From: Cyclaneusma minus
Taxonomy: Eukaryota; Ascomycota; Leotiomycetes; Marthamycetales; Marthamycetaceae
Direction: 5' to 3'
Assembly: GCA_037179335.1 (NCBI GenBank)
Contig: JAKZHN010000030.1
Coordinates: 310,001-374,000, forward strand
DNA: 64,000 bases
Below, piece by piece: positions 22,743 through 33,750 of this stretch (positions within the stretch are counted from its first letter, which is position 1; each line of letters starts with the position of its first letter). The notes beneath the pieces were generated by a model, which was given only the letters and a program-made list of their open reading frames with translations, was not told the DNA's origin and did not search any database. Made by a program: the position numbers and the translations under genes.

Positions 22743-24698
22743 ATGTCCGAAGGTAGCATTTCCGAGACCTCGCGCTTGCTACCAGTGCCAGAATCGCAAC
22801 TCACAGCTTCCGTCACCACAGCTCCCAAAATCTATCCACGCCGCCTAATCTGGACATGCTACCTCCTCATATTCCTCGTCGACGGCGGCGCCTACCTTCA
22901 AGTCGCTCCCAAATTCCAGATGTTCGAGTCAATTATTTGTGACCAATACTACAGCCAACCCAGCACTTTGATCGTCGGGAATTCTCAAGGGCTCAGCCAG
23001 GGATTGTGCAAAGTGGAGCCGGTCCAGAGCCAACTTTCGTACCTGGTGGGGATACAGCAGCTTTTTGACTGTTTGCCGAGTAAGAACTTGACGATACTTT
23101 TTGGAATTTGAGAATACGGGCGGAGGCTAAAAATGAGGCAGTTTTTCTGTTAGCCATGCCTTACAGCACCATCGCTGACCGATTTGGGAGGAAATTGATC
23201 TTGAACCTTGCGTTGCTTGGAGTTTGTCTTTCGTATGGCTGGCAGTTGGTTGTCTGTGAGTATCTTGGGAGATTTCCATCAAGGGATGCGTTGGTTTGAC
23301 TGACATTCGGAGGCCGCTTTCCTGAGCATTTACCCATTCGGCTCATATGGCTGTCTTCCGCTTTTCATGTTATTGGTGGTGGAACGAGTGTGGCATATTC
23401 TCTTGTTCATACGATAGTTGCGAATACTGTATCTGCTGAATCGAGGTATGCACAAGGCGGATCACTGGGAGTATTCTCAGTCACATGGAATACTGCCGAT
23501 CACTCTGAATACTCCCAATCCCTTGAAATATTCCCATTATTGGAATATTCCGAATCATTCAAGATTCGCTAGTTATCTGAGACATTTCCAATCATTCGGA
23601 TTTCTCAAATTCCGTCCCAAAAGACTTTTGGCTGTTCATGTGCTAATGATATGGACAGATCCAATGCTTTCTTTCTGATAGAGGCTATCGGTCTCATCTC
23701 CAAGACAGTAGCAACAGCAGCGAGCGCTCATTTGATGGAGCGGAATGTCTGGCTTCCTTTCTCGCTTGGAATCTGCATCATGTTTTTGGGTAATCTTGTG
23801 GGACTATTTTTGCCTACTGATAGTCATGAGAAGAGTTCTCCCACAGAAGTCCAGTCACTTCAGCCGTGTGAGAACGAGAGTTCAGAGCCAGTGTCTCTGT
23901 TGCAGCTGAGTCGAAAAAGAATCTCCCCAATGATGAGTGAACTTCGAAAATCAGGACACTTTAGTCCCATCCTCGAAAACAGTCATGCTGATACTGATGT
24001 TGGTTTTCTTGAATACTTTGGGAAATGGGTCATCCGCTTTACTGCTACAGTACGGCTCGAAGAAACTAGACTGGAGTTTTAGTCGAGTAAGCTACCTCTT
24101 CTCATATCACCACATCTGCCCAGGTTCTAACAGATCTTTCGTAGGCAACTGTCCTTCTCACGTGCCTTGCATTCACGCAGTTTCTACTCCTGGTCTTTAT
24201 TCTACCCGCGCTCTCTCATCTTCTTCTTCGAAGAGGCCTCTCGGTTTGGAAGAGAGACACTCTCCTAGTCCGAGGAAGTTTCTTCGTTCTGTATCTAGGT
24301 ATGATAGTCACAGGACTCTCGCATACCCCATTTCTGCTAGCCTGCGATAAGTGATTATTCGTCTTCAATTTTTGCCTCCAAACACAACTAAGAATTCCAC
24401 AGGAGTCATCATAACATCTCTCGGAATTGGAGTGAACGCTCTTTTTCGCTCTCTGAATCTGATGACGCTGATAATCGGTGCCGACGAGATATCGATTTTG
24501 TATACCGTTATCACGATCGTGCAATACCTGGCAGAGTCGGTTTCCGGGACGTTCTATTCTTTGATCTTCTCGCAAAGTCTGAAGTGGGGAACTGAATGGA
24601 TTGGGTTGCCATTTTTCACCTCAGCTAGGCTCTTCCTGATAGCGGGATTTTCGAGCTGGCTTTTGAAATTTCGGAGAGCCATGGCCGAACTGCTGTAG
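22743..24698 (+). pseudogene. MFS transporter (DHA1-type) with frameshift and lost splice donor
   Basis: Exons read 22743-23079, 23142-about 23256, about 23312-23445, 23659-24086, 24145-24347 and 24403-24698. They spell a complete DHA1-type transporter: DGGAYLQVAPKFQMFE, MPYSTIADRFGRKL, LIWLSSAFHVIGGGTSVA, MERNVWLPFSLG, VFLNTLGNG and LLTCLAFTQFLLLVFILP. Two lesions stand out. Near 23940-23955 one extra base switches the frame, joining SELRKS to the DTLVPSSKTVML frame. At 24348 the expected GT donor reads AT (GATAAGT). The third exon is also entered through a rare GAG acceptor. Intron 23446-23658 (213 bp) is repeat-filled. I infer a recently inactivated gene; a sequencing error could explain the frameshift but is less likely to explain both. 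A TIR element lies 20 bp after the stop. Confidence 0.75.
23460..23640. repeat. Short imperfect repeats in the long intron of the MFS pseudogene
   Basis: About 180 bp inside intron 23446-23658, with units of about 18-20 bp such as GGAGTATTCTCAG, GGAATACTGCC, GAATACTCCC, GAAATATTCCC and GGAATATTCCG. Near its 3' end (about 23620) it has AAAAGACTTTTGG, which resembles the AGACTTTTGTCG portion of the TIRs at 24.7 and 43.9 kb. Confidence 0.6.
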
Positions 24699-24717
24699 GC
24701 CAATTCTAGTTATTCTA

Positions 24718-24893
24718 CAGTGGGACGACAAAAGTCTGAACCCCCTTCCTGATTCCTGAATGCAACGCCTTAGTCTTCAAGAATATTCTTAATCTCTGAG
24801 GATATTCTTGACATCTGCGAATATTCTTAAGCACTTGGGATATTTCCAATCATCTGAAGGGGGCTTCAGACTTTTGTCGCATATCCACAACTG
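24718..24893. mobile_element. TIR element (MITE-like), copy with degraded right end
   Basis: Flanked by TA on both sides (24716-24717 and 24894-24895). The left end begins CAGTGGGACGACAAAAGTCT and continues into GAACCCCCTTC. The right end contains GAAGGGGG then CTTCAGACTTTTGTCG, its reverse complement with one extra base, but the last bases (ATATCCACAACTG) are altered by a small insertion. The interior is short units with GAATATTCTTAA, GGATATTCTTGA and GGGATATTTCC. It sits wholly in the 198 bp between the stop codons of two convergent genes. Confidence 0.75.
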
Positions 24894-24896
24894 TAT

Positions 24897-25298
24897 CTAT
24901 GCGAAATACATTGAAGTAAGCAGTATGAGCAGCGTCATAAACTCTAGGCCTGCCAATTTCTGCCAAAGCGGTCCCAAGTTGTAGAAGAACACTGTTGCAA
25001 GCAGACGTGCCGCAGCTGAAAACCAATACACAGCCCAGTTATCCTGCAAAGCTCCCACCAAATCGTATCCGTTGATCAAGATCAAGAGGAAGGCTGGATA
25101 GCAGCTCACGTGTTAGGGAACAGCTCGAAGCTTCAGGATATCAGAAAACATACCTATGAGTCTCACGCCGATAACGCTATTGATCTGGTATTGGGCCATA
25201 TAGCCGGTAGGGTCGTAAAGTCTTTTGACCTGAATCACGATGACGATACCAGACATCACTGCCATAGCCCACCCGGGCGGGGACGAGGGCAAGGACAT
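24897..25298 (-). CDS. Small multi-pass membrane protein, hypothetical
   Basis: Two exons, 25298-25154 and 25093-24897, are joined across a 60 bp intron (GTATGT..CCAG) and give 113 aa. Three to four hydrophobic segments are visible: GWAMAVMSGIVIVIQV, the GVRLIAFLLILINGYDL segment created by the splice, VYWFSAAARLLATVFF and MTLLILLTSMYF. I do not recognise the family. An upstream exon across a possible intron (acceptor near 25325) may extend the N terminus, so the start is uncertain. The TIR element at 24718-24893 ends within a few bases of its TAG. Confidence 0.6.
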
Positions 25299-26486
25299 CG
25301 CGAGGCGTAGAGTGATAATGAGGGTACTTCGGCTGTGTACAGTGTTAGCTGCCAAGTTCAGTAATTAGCAACACCACGAAATACTAACAGTCTCGGATGA
25401 AAAAAGGGGGTGTGTAATGGTTCTGCAGATAGTAGGCTTGTGAGAGAAACGCAAGCTTGTGAGAGGGGCGCTTAGTATACTTGGCTGTCGAACGGGTCCG
25501 GCTGGTACTTAAGTCCCTTTGTATTAAGCCGAGTATGGATGTGAAATACCTCCTGTCTAGCTGCCAAGTAATTACAAGTTTCACGTATTCCATATATTTC
25601 TCTAAGAGGAACTCAAGGAATTCGGACGACAAAGATCACCTCCGGGGAGCCTTGCAAACAGCCCTGGATCTCCACTCAACTTGGACCGTTCACCGCTCGT
25701 GGCAAACCCACTAATTACTCCTTACCCTGGCTACCTGCGCGGTTCTCCGTGCACGCATGCACGGGAACAAGTCTCCCTGCATCGCAAAAACCTAGGATTC
25801 TTGGCGATAATGCATGTTGGTGGTTAGAATTTGAAACTCAATGACAATAGCACGCCCCACAGATTGATAATAAAGTACCCTGCCGAGTGCCGATCTTCAG
25901 ATTAAATACGTTGCGTGCCGGTCCGCATATCGTTTGACCTGCCCAAAGGAGCAGTGCAGCTACTAACTAACAACTTTAAGCGCCGAGTTCTCACCACTCA
26001 GTCACAGCGATTGATACAGCTATCAGCAACTGGCTTAGGGATATGCTGTTAGTACTCGCTATCTCTACCATATGCAAGGTCCTCCAAGCGATCTTTGTTC
26101 CGGTTTTGAGTCATTCTCCTGCATTTGTTACTTGCGACTTCATCACGCGAGATGTTGCAAATCTAGAGAATGGATAATGCCATGCGGACACCAGTTGAAC
26201 TGTTGTTGACTTGCTGAACTGTTGAGAGGATTCATTCCCAGTGCAGCCATACTATGCTTGCTCAGCTTTGCAGCCGCCGCCGCTATCAGTTCCTCTTGTA
26301 CACAGCACCACGTGCCGAGCCACGTGCCGTCCACGCGACCGTGTACCTGCCTACCCGTTCCATACCTCTGCGCTACCTTAGCTTTGTCTGCGCTCCTCAA
26401 GCCTCTATCAACTGTCGCGCCTTGCGCCTCGGCGCCGTTTCTACTTTGACCCCAGCACGGTGTCGTGACACCACTGTACCTCTATC
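25299..26486. other. Intergenic region between the small membrane gene and the ABC transporter relic
   Basis: About 1.2 kb between divergently oriented genes. It may contain an additional 5' exon of the minus-strand gene (25384-25632 region) and the former promoter of the ABC gene. I see no clear RNA gene or element. Confidence 0.35.
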
Positions 26487-29400
26487 ATGATGAAGAAGAA
26501 CAGTAAAGTTGACAGTGGATTCGGACTTCTTACCGTGAGTGATTGACTCCCATCATCCTTGCTCTTCTAGCTTCTCTTTGAAGCGACCAGCTGGTCAAAG
26601 ACTAAAACAATCTAGGTATTCACGCAATGTGCCTCCAGAAAAGAAATATTGTTGGCTTGCCTAGCTGTTCTAGCTGCTGTTCTCACGGGCGCCGTGCGTT
26701 TAACCTAATTCTAAATACACCTGAGTTCAGCTTGCTAAGTGAAATACAGACAAGGCCCCTGATGACAATCGTATTCGGAAGACTGATCAACAACCTCAGG
26801 CAAAGTAATCCTGAATCACAAGCAAATTTAACTTCCGCAATCAACAACAACGTGTTTGTAAACTTTCTCTTGTTTCGCTGTGGACTGGTAGCTGACCACG
26901 TTTAGACTCTACTACGTCTATCTCTTTATTGGTCAATTCTCCGTAAGTCTCAGAGCATATCCCAGGAAATCATCACTAAACAATGTTAACTAGCTCGTGT
27001 ATATCTACGCAACACTATTCTCTGTCCTCTCGGAGAGCATCGTACGAAGACTGCGTATATCCTATATGCGGTCATTTCTTTCCCGAAGGATAGAGCAAAC
27101 TGAGAAACAAAGCTCTGGGGCAATTGCCGATGACCTATCCGCCAAGGCAGATACTGTGCAATTAGGGATATCCGAAAAACTTGGGACGTTATTTCAGGCC
27201 GTGGTTGAGGTCATCAGTTCCTTTGTGGTCGCTTTCATCCAAAGTTGGCAGTTGACCTTAGTCCTGTCCACGAGTATTATCGTGCTGTTCTCAGCAACAG
27301 CTCTCATACAGCGTTTCGATACGAAACTAACCTCGAAGATAATGGAAGCCGCTTCGGTTGGCCTTGGTATCGTCGAAGAAGCCTACTCCAGCATGCCGAG
27401 CATCATTGCCTTCGAGGCCCAAGAGAAGATTCTGAGGATATTCGTTTCACACCTAGAGGTTGCGAAGCGATACGGTTTGAGACGAAGTCCCCTCATTGGT
27501 CTACAGTACTCTACAAGTTACTTTGTGCTTCTTTCTGCGTATGCACTTGCTTACTGGTATGGATGTCGACTTCTGCTCGGGGGCAAGATTAGTAACGGCG
27601 GGGAAGTGGTAATGTAAGTACACAGAGGAATCTGAACGCCGCCATTGAATTTGGTGCTAAACACTAGACAGAGTAATTCTCTGCGTCAACATGGCCACAA
27701 ATGCTATGAGGAGGATTCTTCCGTCATTCGAAACCATGACCCGCGCTACATCGGCTGCTCGGATACTCTTGACCACGGGTTTGGCTTCCAATCAATACAT
27801 TTCCCAGGAGAAAGTGAAGCCTGGCGAGTATTCCGCTTACATCGAATTCGACAACGTTGACTTTTCATATCCCGCGAGAGAAGGAAGGGTATTGAGTAAC
27901 CTTAGTTTGTTTCTGGAGGCCGGTAAGACAACTGCGGTCACTGGACCTAGTGGCTGCGGTAAGAGTACTATAGTCGGGCTATTAGAAAGATGGTATGATG
28001 TCTCTGATGGTCGAATCCTGGTTTGCGGTGAACGCATCGAAGATCTGGACGCTTCGTGGCTTAGAGATCAGATCGGACTGGTCCAACAGGTATGCCATAA
28101 GTTCGAAATGCGAGCGAGCTGTACTTATCCACATATTAGGATCCTTTTCTGTTCGACACCAGCATCTACGAGAATGTTGCCAATGGATTGTCAGACGCAA
28201 TTCTGAGCACAGCTTCCCACGAATGTGTCCGACAAATGGTGCAAAAGGCTTGCATCCAAGCTGATCTTGATGATTTCGTCAACACCTTGCCTCAAGGCTA
28301 TGAGACTATTGTCGGCCAGAAAGGACTGAGTCTCAGCGGCGGACAGAGGCAACGAGTTGCCATTGCACGCGCCATCGTTCAAAACCCTCGAATCTTGATT
28401 CTAGATGAGGCGACATCTTCACTTGATACCAAGACCGAGAAAGGGATTGAGGCCACCCTGCAGGAGATCTCGAAAGGGAGAACCACGCTAGTAATCTCCC
28501 ACAAACTTTCGACGATCCAAAAGGCAGACAAGGTTGTTTTGATGGATAAAGGCCAGGTCACTGAGCAAAGCACCCACGAACACCTGATGAGTCTCGGGGG
28601 CCGCTACTCTCGCATGGTTTCTGACCTAGCAGAAAACTCGCTCGGTTCAAAGAAAGCGCCAACCATGTTCCGCACCCAGCCATCGCATGATTCCACACCA
28701 GCGCCTTCACTCGAGAAAGTTGCAAGTGATATAGGGGCCGAAAAAATGTTACCTCGCTCTCAGTCACAACTCGAAGATGGAAAACTAGTGCCGAATCAAG
28801 CGCGGTCCCTATTCGCCAGTATCCTGACAATCTTCCAAGATCAGAAACATTTGATCAAGTGGATGCTCTTTGGTCTTGCGTTTTGTGTGGTAGCTGGAGC
28901 AGTGTATCCTGGTCAAGCAATTGTCTTTGGAAAAACTATAGCGGTCCTCCAAAAAACCGGATCCGATCTTGATTCCTCAAGTCGATTTTGGGCTCTCATG
29001 TGGTTCGTACTTGCTCTTGGTGTTTTGATTGCTTTCGGGGCCATAGGTGCGATATTCACGATACTTGCTACTCATACCGCGCTCAGTACTTCCGTGCCAC
29101 TCTACAGCAAAACTTGTCTTATTTCAACCAGGCAGGTAATTCTCCTGGAGCTTTGACGGCACGGCTTTCGAACCATACAGAGCAACTACAGAGCTTAGTA
29201 TCCACAACTTCGGGCCTCTTGTTAGTTATTATCGTGGATCTGGTCTCATCCATCATACTAGCGATTGTGGTCGAATGGAGGCTTGCACTAGTTGCCGTTT
29301 TTGGAAGCATGCCACCCATCGTCTTTGCTGCTTACTTGCGAGTGAGACTCGCCATGAAAGCACAAGATGATAGGTCTCACTCGATCTCAGAAGGTGTGAA

Positions 29401-30686
29401 GCTCGGGACCGAAATCTCAGGTGCCATGAAGACGATTACATCGCTGAATTTGGAATCCCGGCTCTGTAGGAAATACGAAGACCTTCTGAATGAGTTTCCT
29501 CAAAGGCCATGGCGGAGTTCAAGCAAGCGCATGCTTTTGTATGCCTTCGCAGAATCCGCAAGAATGCTAAGTATGTTGCTCAATCCTACGTGAATTACCT
29601 ATACTTATGGCTAGTCCAGGTATGGCACTTGCATTTTAGTATGGTGGAACCTTGAGAGTAAAAGGGGAAATTGATAGCTACCAGTACTTCGTTATATTCA
29701 TTGCCGTTGTATCAGGGGGCGAAGCAGCTGGTGAACTCTTTGCTAACACGAGCAGTAAGTTTCGACCAGCGTCGTGTGCCGCTGTTTATTAGCTAAATAT
29801 CATTCGCCAGGCATCATTCGAGGACATGCGGCAGCAAATCAGGTCTTCTCTCTCCGAGTTTCTGCATCTGATGCAGGCGCCCAAAGTGTGACAAGCGACA
29901 TCGATCATTCGGAGAAGCCCACGCAGAACATCATCGAGTTTTGTGATGTCTGTTCCTCCTACGAGAGCCGTCCCAACAGCCCCGTGCTTTGGAACCTCAA
30001 CCTTCAAGTCAAGCACGGTCAAAATCTTGCCATTGTAGGCCCGTCGGGCTCGGGAAAATCTACGACAATCTCCCTACTAGAGCGCTTCTATGACGCTACT
30101 TCTGGGCAAATACTCATAGATGGATTGCCAATCCAGACGCTTCCAATTAGCGAGTATCGTTCAAAGCTTTCGCTGGTCTCCCAAGAGACATGTCTCTATT
30201 CGGGAACATTACGAGACAACATTCTTCTTGGAGTTGATTGAGGATGGCAGTGTCTCAGAGGAACAACTTTTCGAAGCTTGCCGCGGTGCGAATGTCCACG
30301 ACTTCATCATGTCACTACCCGAAGGCTACGATACACCATGTGGTAATAAAGGCTTGACTTTCAGCGGTGGTCAAAGACAGCGGATTGCCATTGCAAGGTC
30401 GTTGATTCGGAATCCGAGCATTTTGCTGCTTGACGAAGCAACAAGCGCACTCGACTTTGAAAGCGAACAGCTAGTACAGGAGGCCCTGAGCAACGTCAAG
30501 GAGGGAAGGACTATCATTACTGTGGCTCATCGATTGTCTACCGTTGTCAAGGCTGACCAGATATTTGTACTGCATGAAGGAAGCGTGGTGGAACATGGGT
30601 CTCATGCCGAGCTGCAACGCAAAGGAGGAGTATATTGGGAGATGTGTAGGATGCAGGATATAGGAGGCGGTGTTAGCGCAAACTAG
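26487..30686 (+). pseudogene. Full-size ABCB (MDR/P-glycoprotein-type) transporter, disrupted
   Basis: The exons spell a TMD-NBD-TMD-NBD protein of about 1,230 residues: 26487-26534, 26616-26693, 26750-26853, 26906-26942, 26994-27613, 27672-28089, 28140-29570, 29620-about 29750 and about 29813-30686. NBD1 has Walker A GPSGCGKST (about 27940), signature LSGGQRQR (about 28335) and ILDEATSSLD. NBD2 has GPSGSGKST (about 30045), FSGGQRQR (about 30365) and LLDEATSALD. Three lesions break it. One base is missing near 29075-29082, between FTILAT and YRAQYF. A TAG at 29637-29639 stands where the family has Trp in FWYGG. One extra base near 30237-30240 joins LLGVD to EDGSVSEEQ. The first exon is very short (16 codons) and all other splice sites are intact, so inactivation looks recent. 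An assembly error could account for single lesions. Confidence 0.82.
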
Positions 30687-30974
30687 TGTGGTCTAGCCGA
30701 GGTTTCTGGCAATTTGGATTGGTCACGGCATCTATACTTTGTCCCTAGGATCAAGCCTGGTAGCAGCTTTCAATGACTACTCTCACCACCACAGTCACGT
30801 GAGAGCTTGGAAAGTTGCTGATGGCAAGGAAAACAACGTGGTCTGGAGAGTTGAAGTGTATACGAGAAGGGGATATTTTGAGTAGATGAAGGTGGAAAGA
30901 ATCATTCCCTCCCATTTTGACAGAAAGAATACCTATCGACAAGAACTTCCCCTGCAAGAAACATATGGATGCCA

Positions 30975-32285
30975 TCACTCCAAGCTCCACATTCCATTCT
31001 CCTCCTTGATCCTAATCTCCCGGTCCTCATCCAGACTCCTCCTGCCCGCCTCCAAAATCGCCGTCGTCGCAATCGTATTCCTCAGCGTCGGCAATCCCCT
31101 CTTATCCAACTCCTCCAAGTTCACCCTCCCCTCCTTTACTGCCGTACACCCATCGACAAACTTTTCAAAACTCACGTATCCATAGCCCGTCTGTCCGGCA
31201 AAATTGCCTTCCTCGTCAGGCGCATACCGCATGTAGAATGGATTGTACCACATCAACTGGCCCGCCTTGTCGTCCGCTACATCATATCCTCTCTTCGCCT
31301 GATCAATCCGAATCTCGCCATTCGAAGCCATGTAATGGAAGTACTGATTACTGTGCACACCCGCCTTCTGCGGCGCGGTCCAAGACGCCGTATACACACC
31401 AGTCGCCCGCTTACTGGGATCACTTTTCTTGACCCAATGCACGAGCAGCGAAATCGTATCTTCCGTCTGCTCCGCACACCCAAGACTCGTCGCCGTGCCC
31501 TTACTCGCCGACGCGCTCACCTTGACTGGCACAAAGCCCTGTTGCTGCACCATACTCTCGCAAATATCAATATGGTGGCTATTCAGGTAGTAGGAAATAT
31601 CGGAATCAACGCCAGCCCAGGCCTTGAAAGTCTCCAGCTGTGACTTAGGCTGTGACATGTAGGAGTAGAAGTAGTTGAAGTCCCCAAGAGTGCGGGCCTT
31701 GAAGCGCGCATCGGCATAGGCGGGATCGAAACGCTTGTGGTGCTCGATGTACACGAAAACGCCGTGTTTCTTGGCCGCTTCTAGGAGTTCTAGGTGGTGG
31801 GCTAGGGTTTTGACAGCGGGTTTGGTGATCATGACGTGGATCTTCCGTTCAATTGCGTACATGGCGATGGGGAAGTGGGTGGGGTCGGGCGTGAAGATGG
31901 TGATTGCGTCGCCGGGGGCGAGGGCATCGATGGCTGTTTTGTAAGCATCGCCGTCGCGTACATCGTTGGCGGGATAAGAGTCGAAGGAGGTGTCAAGGTT
32001 GTTGTAGGCTTGGGAGATGTTCTTGTGCAGGTGCTCGCGGATGGCGGGGAATTTGGAACCGCTTGTGCCAACCATGGAGAGGTGGCCGACTTTGCCTCGG
32101 CGGCGGAGGTCAAAGAGGGAGAGGCCTACGACGCCGACCTTCTTGTCAGAGCCGGATGCTCCTCCGCCAACGAAGCCGGTTGTGTACTCGCCGGTACCCA
32201 CCTGGTTTGAGGTTTAGTAATTGATCATACAGTGAGGGAGGTTGAGCTGGTTCATAGGTACCATGAGAACATTCAGAGGAGCCAT
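30975..32285 (-). CDS. Gfo/Idh/MocA-family NAD(P)-dependent oxidoreductase
   Basis: Two exons: 32285-32262 (8 codons only) and 32201-30975, with a 60 bp intron (GTACCT..CCAG, branch TACTAAAC). The splice rebuilds the nucleotide-binding start MAPLNVLMVGTGEYTTG. The protein has 416 aa. It shows the Rossmann fold with VGTGEYTTGFVGGG, then ITIFTPDPTHFPIAMYAI, the family EKP-like motif as ITKPAVK, and IEHHKRFDPAY as the substrate-domain entry. Proteins of this type are widespread in filamentous fungi but their substrate is not established; sugars, inositols or sugar acids are the family's usual substrates. It is divergent from a DapA-family sugar-acid aldolase 1.5 kb away, which fits sugar-acid metabolism (inference). 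Confidence 0.88.
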
Positions 32286-33750
32286 TGCGTCGGACAATGG
32301 CAGTTTGTAAGTGTGGTGAGAGTGATTCGGACAACGGTGAAGCGATTGCCAATTGCTTCCAGCAGCCCCGAGTTGTTTCTATGTAAGTTACACGGAAACA
32401 GTGGCGAGAAAGATTGAATACTTCAACAGCGGGAGTACAGAAAAGAAGAGGGAAACAGAGAAACAGCAACCCGGCGTGTTGCTACAGCTACTCTACCTGC
32501 AACCGGAGGAACCAATTGGGGAAACCACGACACCACAACCCTGGGTCCATCAATCTGCAATGAGGGGGAGGGGCAGAGTGGATTTCGGTGTTTGTCGGCG
32601 GGGGAAGATAACCCGCAAGCCAAGGCACAGCAGCAAATAGGGCGCGGCCCACAGGTGCGGGAATAAGGGTTCTTGGTGTAGTTCTTGGTGTAGCTTACAC
32701 GGCGGGAGCGGTTTTACGTTTCTCCGATAGCCGAAGACCGGGTGGTCCGGGCGTCCGAGAAGCCTGAAGGGCGGAAATACAACAGCTTGCATCTAAGCTG
32801 AGATGCTTCTCCAACTTTTCGCCCTCTTTGGCAGCACAGACATCGCATTTGCAGGGCACCATTGGACTGTCATTTTTCTCCAGCATTTTCAGACTGCCAG
32901 CTTCCTTGCCGGTTAAATCGGGCCTTGGCTTGATGCAGCCTCTGGGAGCCCCAAAGGCCCAATTGCCCGCCTCATTGGTGGAAGATCTTTCTACGTCAAA
33001 CATCCACCACTCACGCGGCCCTGCGGTGACTGCGGAACTCAATGGCCAACGTCAACGACAACCGCCCCCATTGCCCTTCTCCTATAGGTCCCACGATGAC
33101 CGCTGACCGCAGTTCTTCAGTGCCGCTTCTGTTACACCAGATACTTCCACGTTGCTATCCATGTCCCGGACCCGGCATCTCTCTATGCGGCAACTCGCAA
33201 CCGCTGCCACGGGCCCAACCAAAGCTCGGGATCTCACGATAACATCATGGATGCGTGACGAGCAATGGCGGTGTAAGGAACTGGACTGCTGAGCCTGTCT
33301 ACTCTGGACTGACAAAGGCTGTGTGTGGCAGCTGGCCACGCTACTATGGTGTTGGCGGGATAATAACGCATGATATGTGATCAATAATGTGATCGAGACC
33401 TCCCCACAAATTTCACTTTCCTGGGTGACAGTCCTCGGGAATCGGGGCATTGCTACCATGTGCTTTGCCCTTTCTATGACAAGTACACTGAAGCTCCGCC
33501 TGGACAAAAGTATTTAGCCTCTCCGACGGCCCGGCTGAGCCTTGACTTCCTTTGTTTCTCTTCCTGCGTCCTATTTCTCATTACAAAGTCCCGTCGTTCC
33601 TCGCTGTCTTCAGGCTTCCTCCTCACCTCAAATTCCCACCTATTTTTACATCTCGCAGCATCCCTGGTGCTCGATAAAGTTTCCCAACTTGAGTTTACTC
33701 TTACTCCACCCAACTCTCTCCTCCCAGCCCCTATACACATCTCCAAAACA
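32286..33750. promoter_or_regulatory. Divergent intergenic region, Gfo/Idh oxidoreductase and DapA-like aldolase
   Basis: 1.47 kb between two divergent metabolic genes, presumably both promoters and 5' leaders. A pyrimidine-rich stretch (about 33540-33750) precedes the aldolase ATG, as in many strongly expressed fungal genes. The open frame extends upstream of 33751 by chance. Confidence 0.4.

Noticed and set aside
29006..29093. An intron that would bypass the first ABC frameshift
   Set aside because: A GT..CAG pair in the right phase exists, but splicing it would delete a transmembrane helix conserved in the family.
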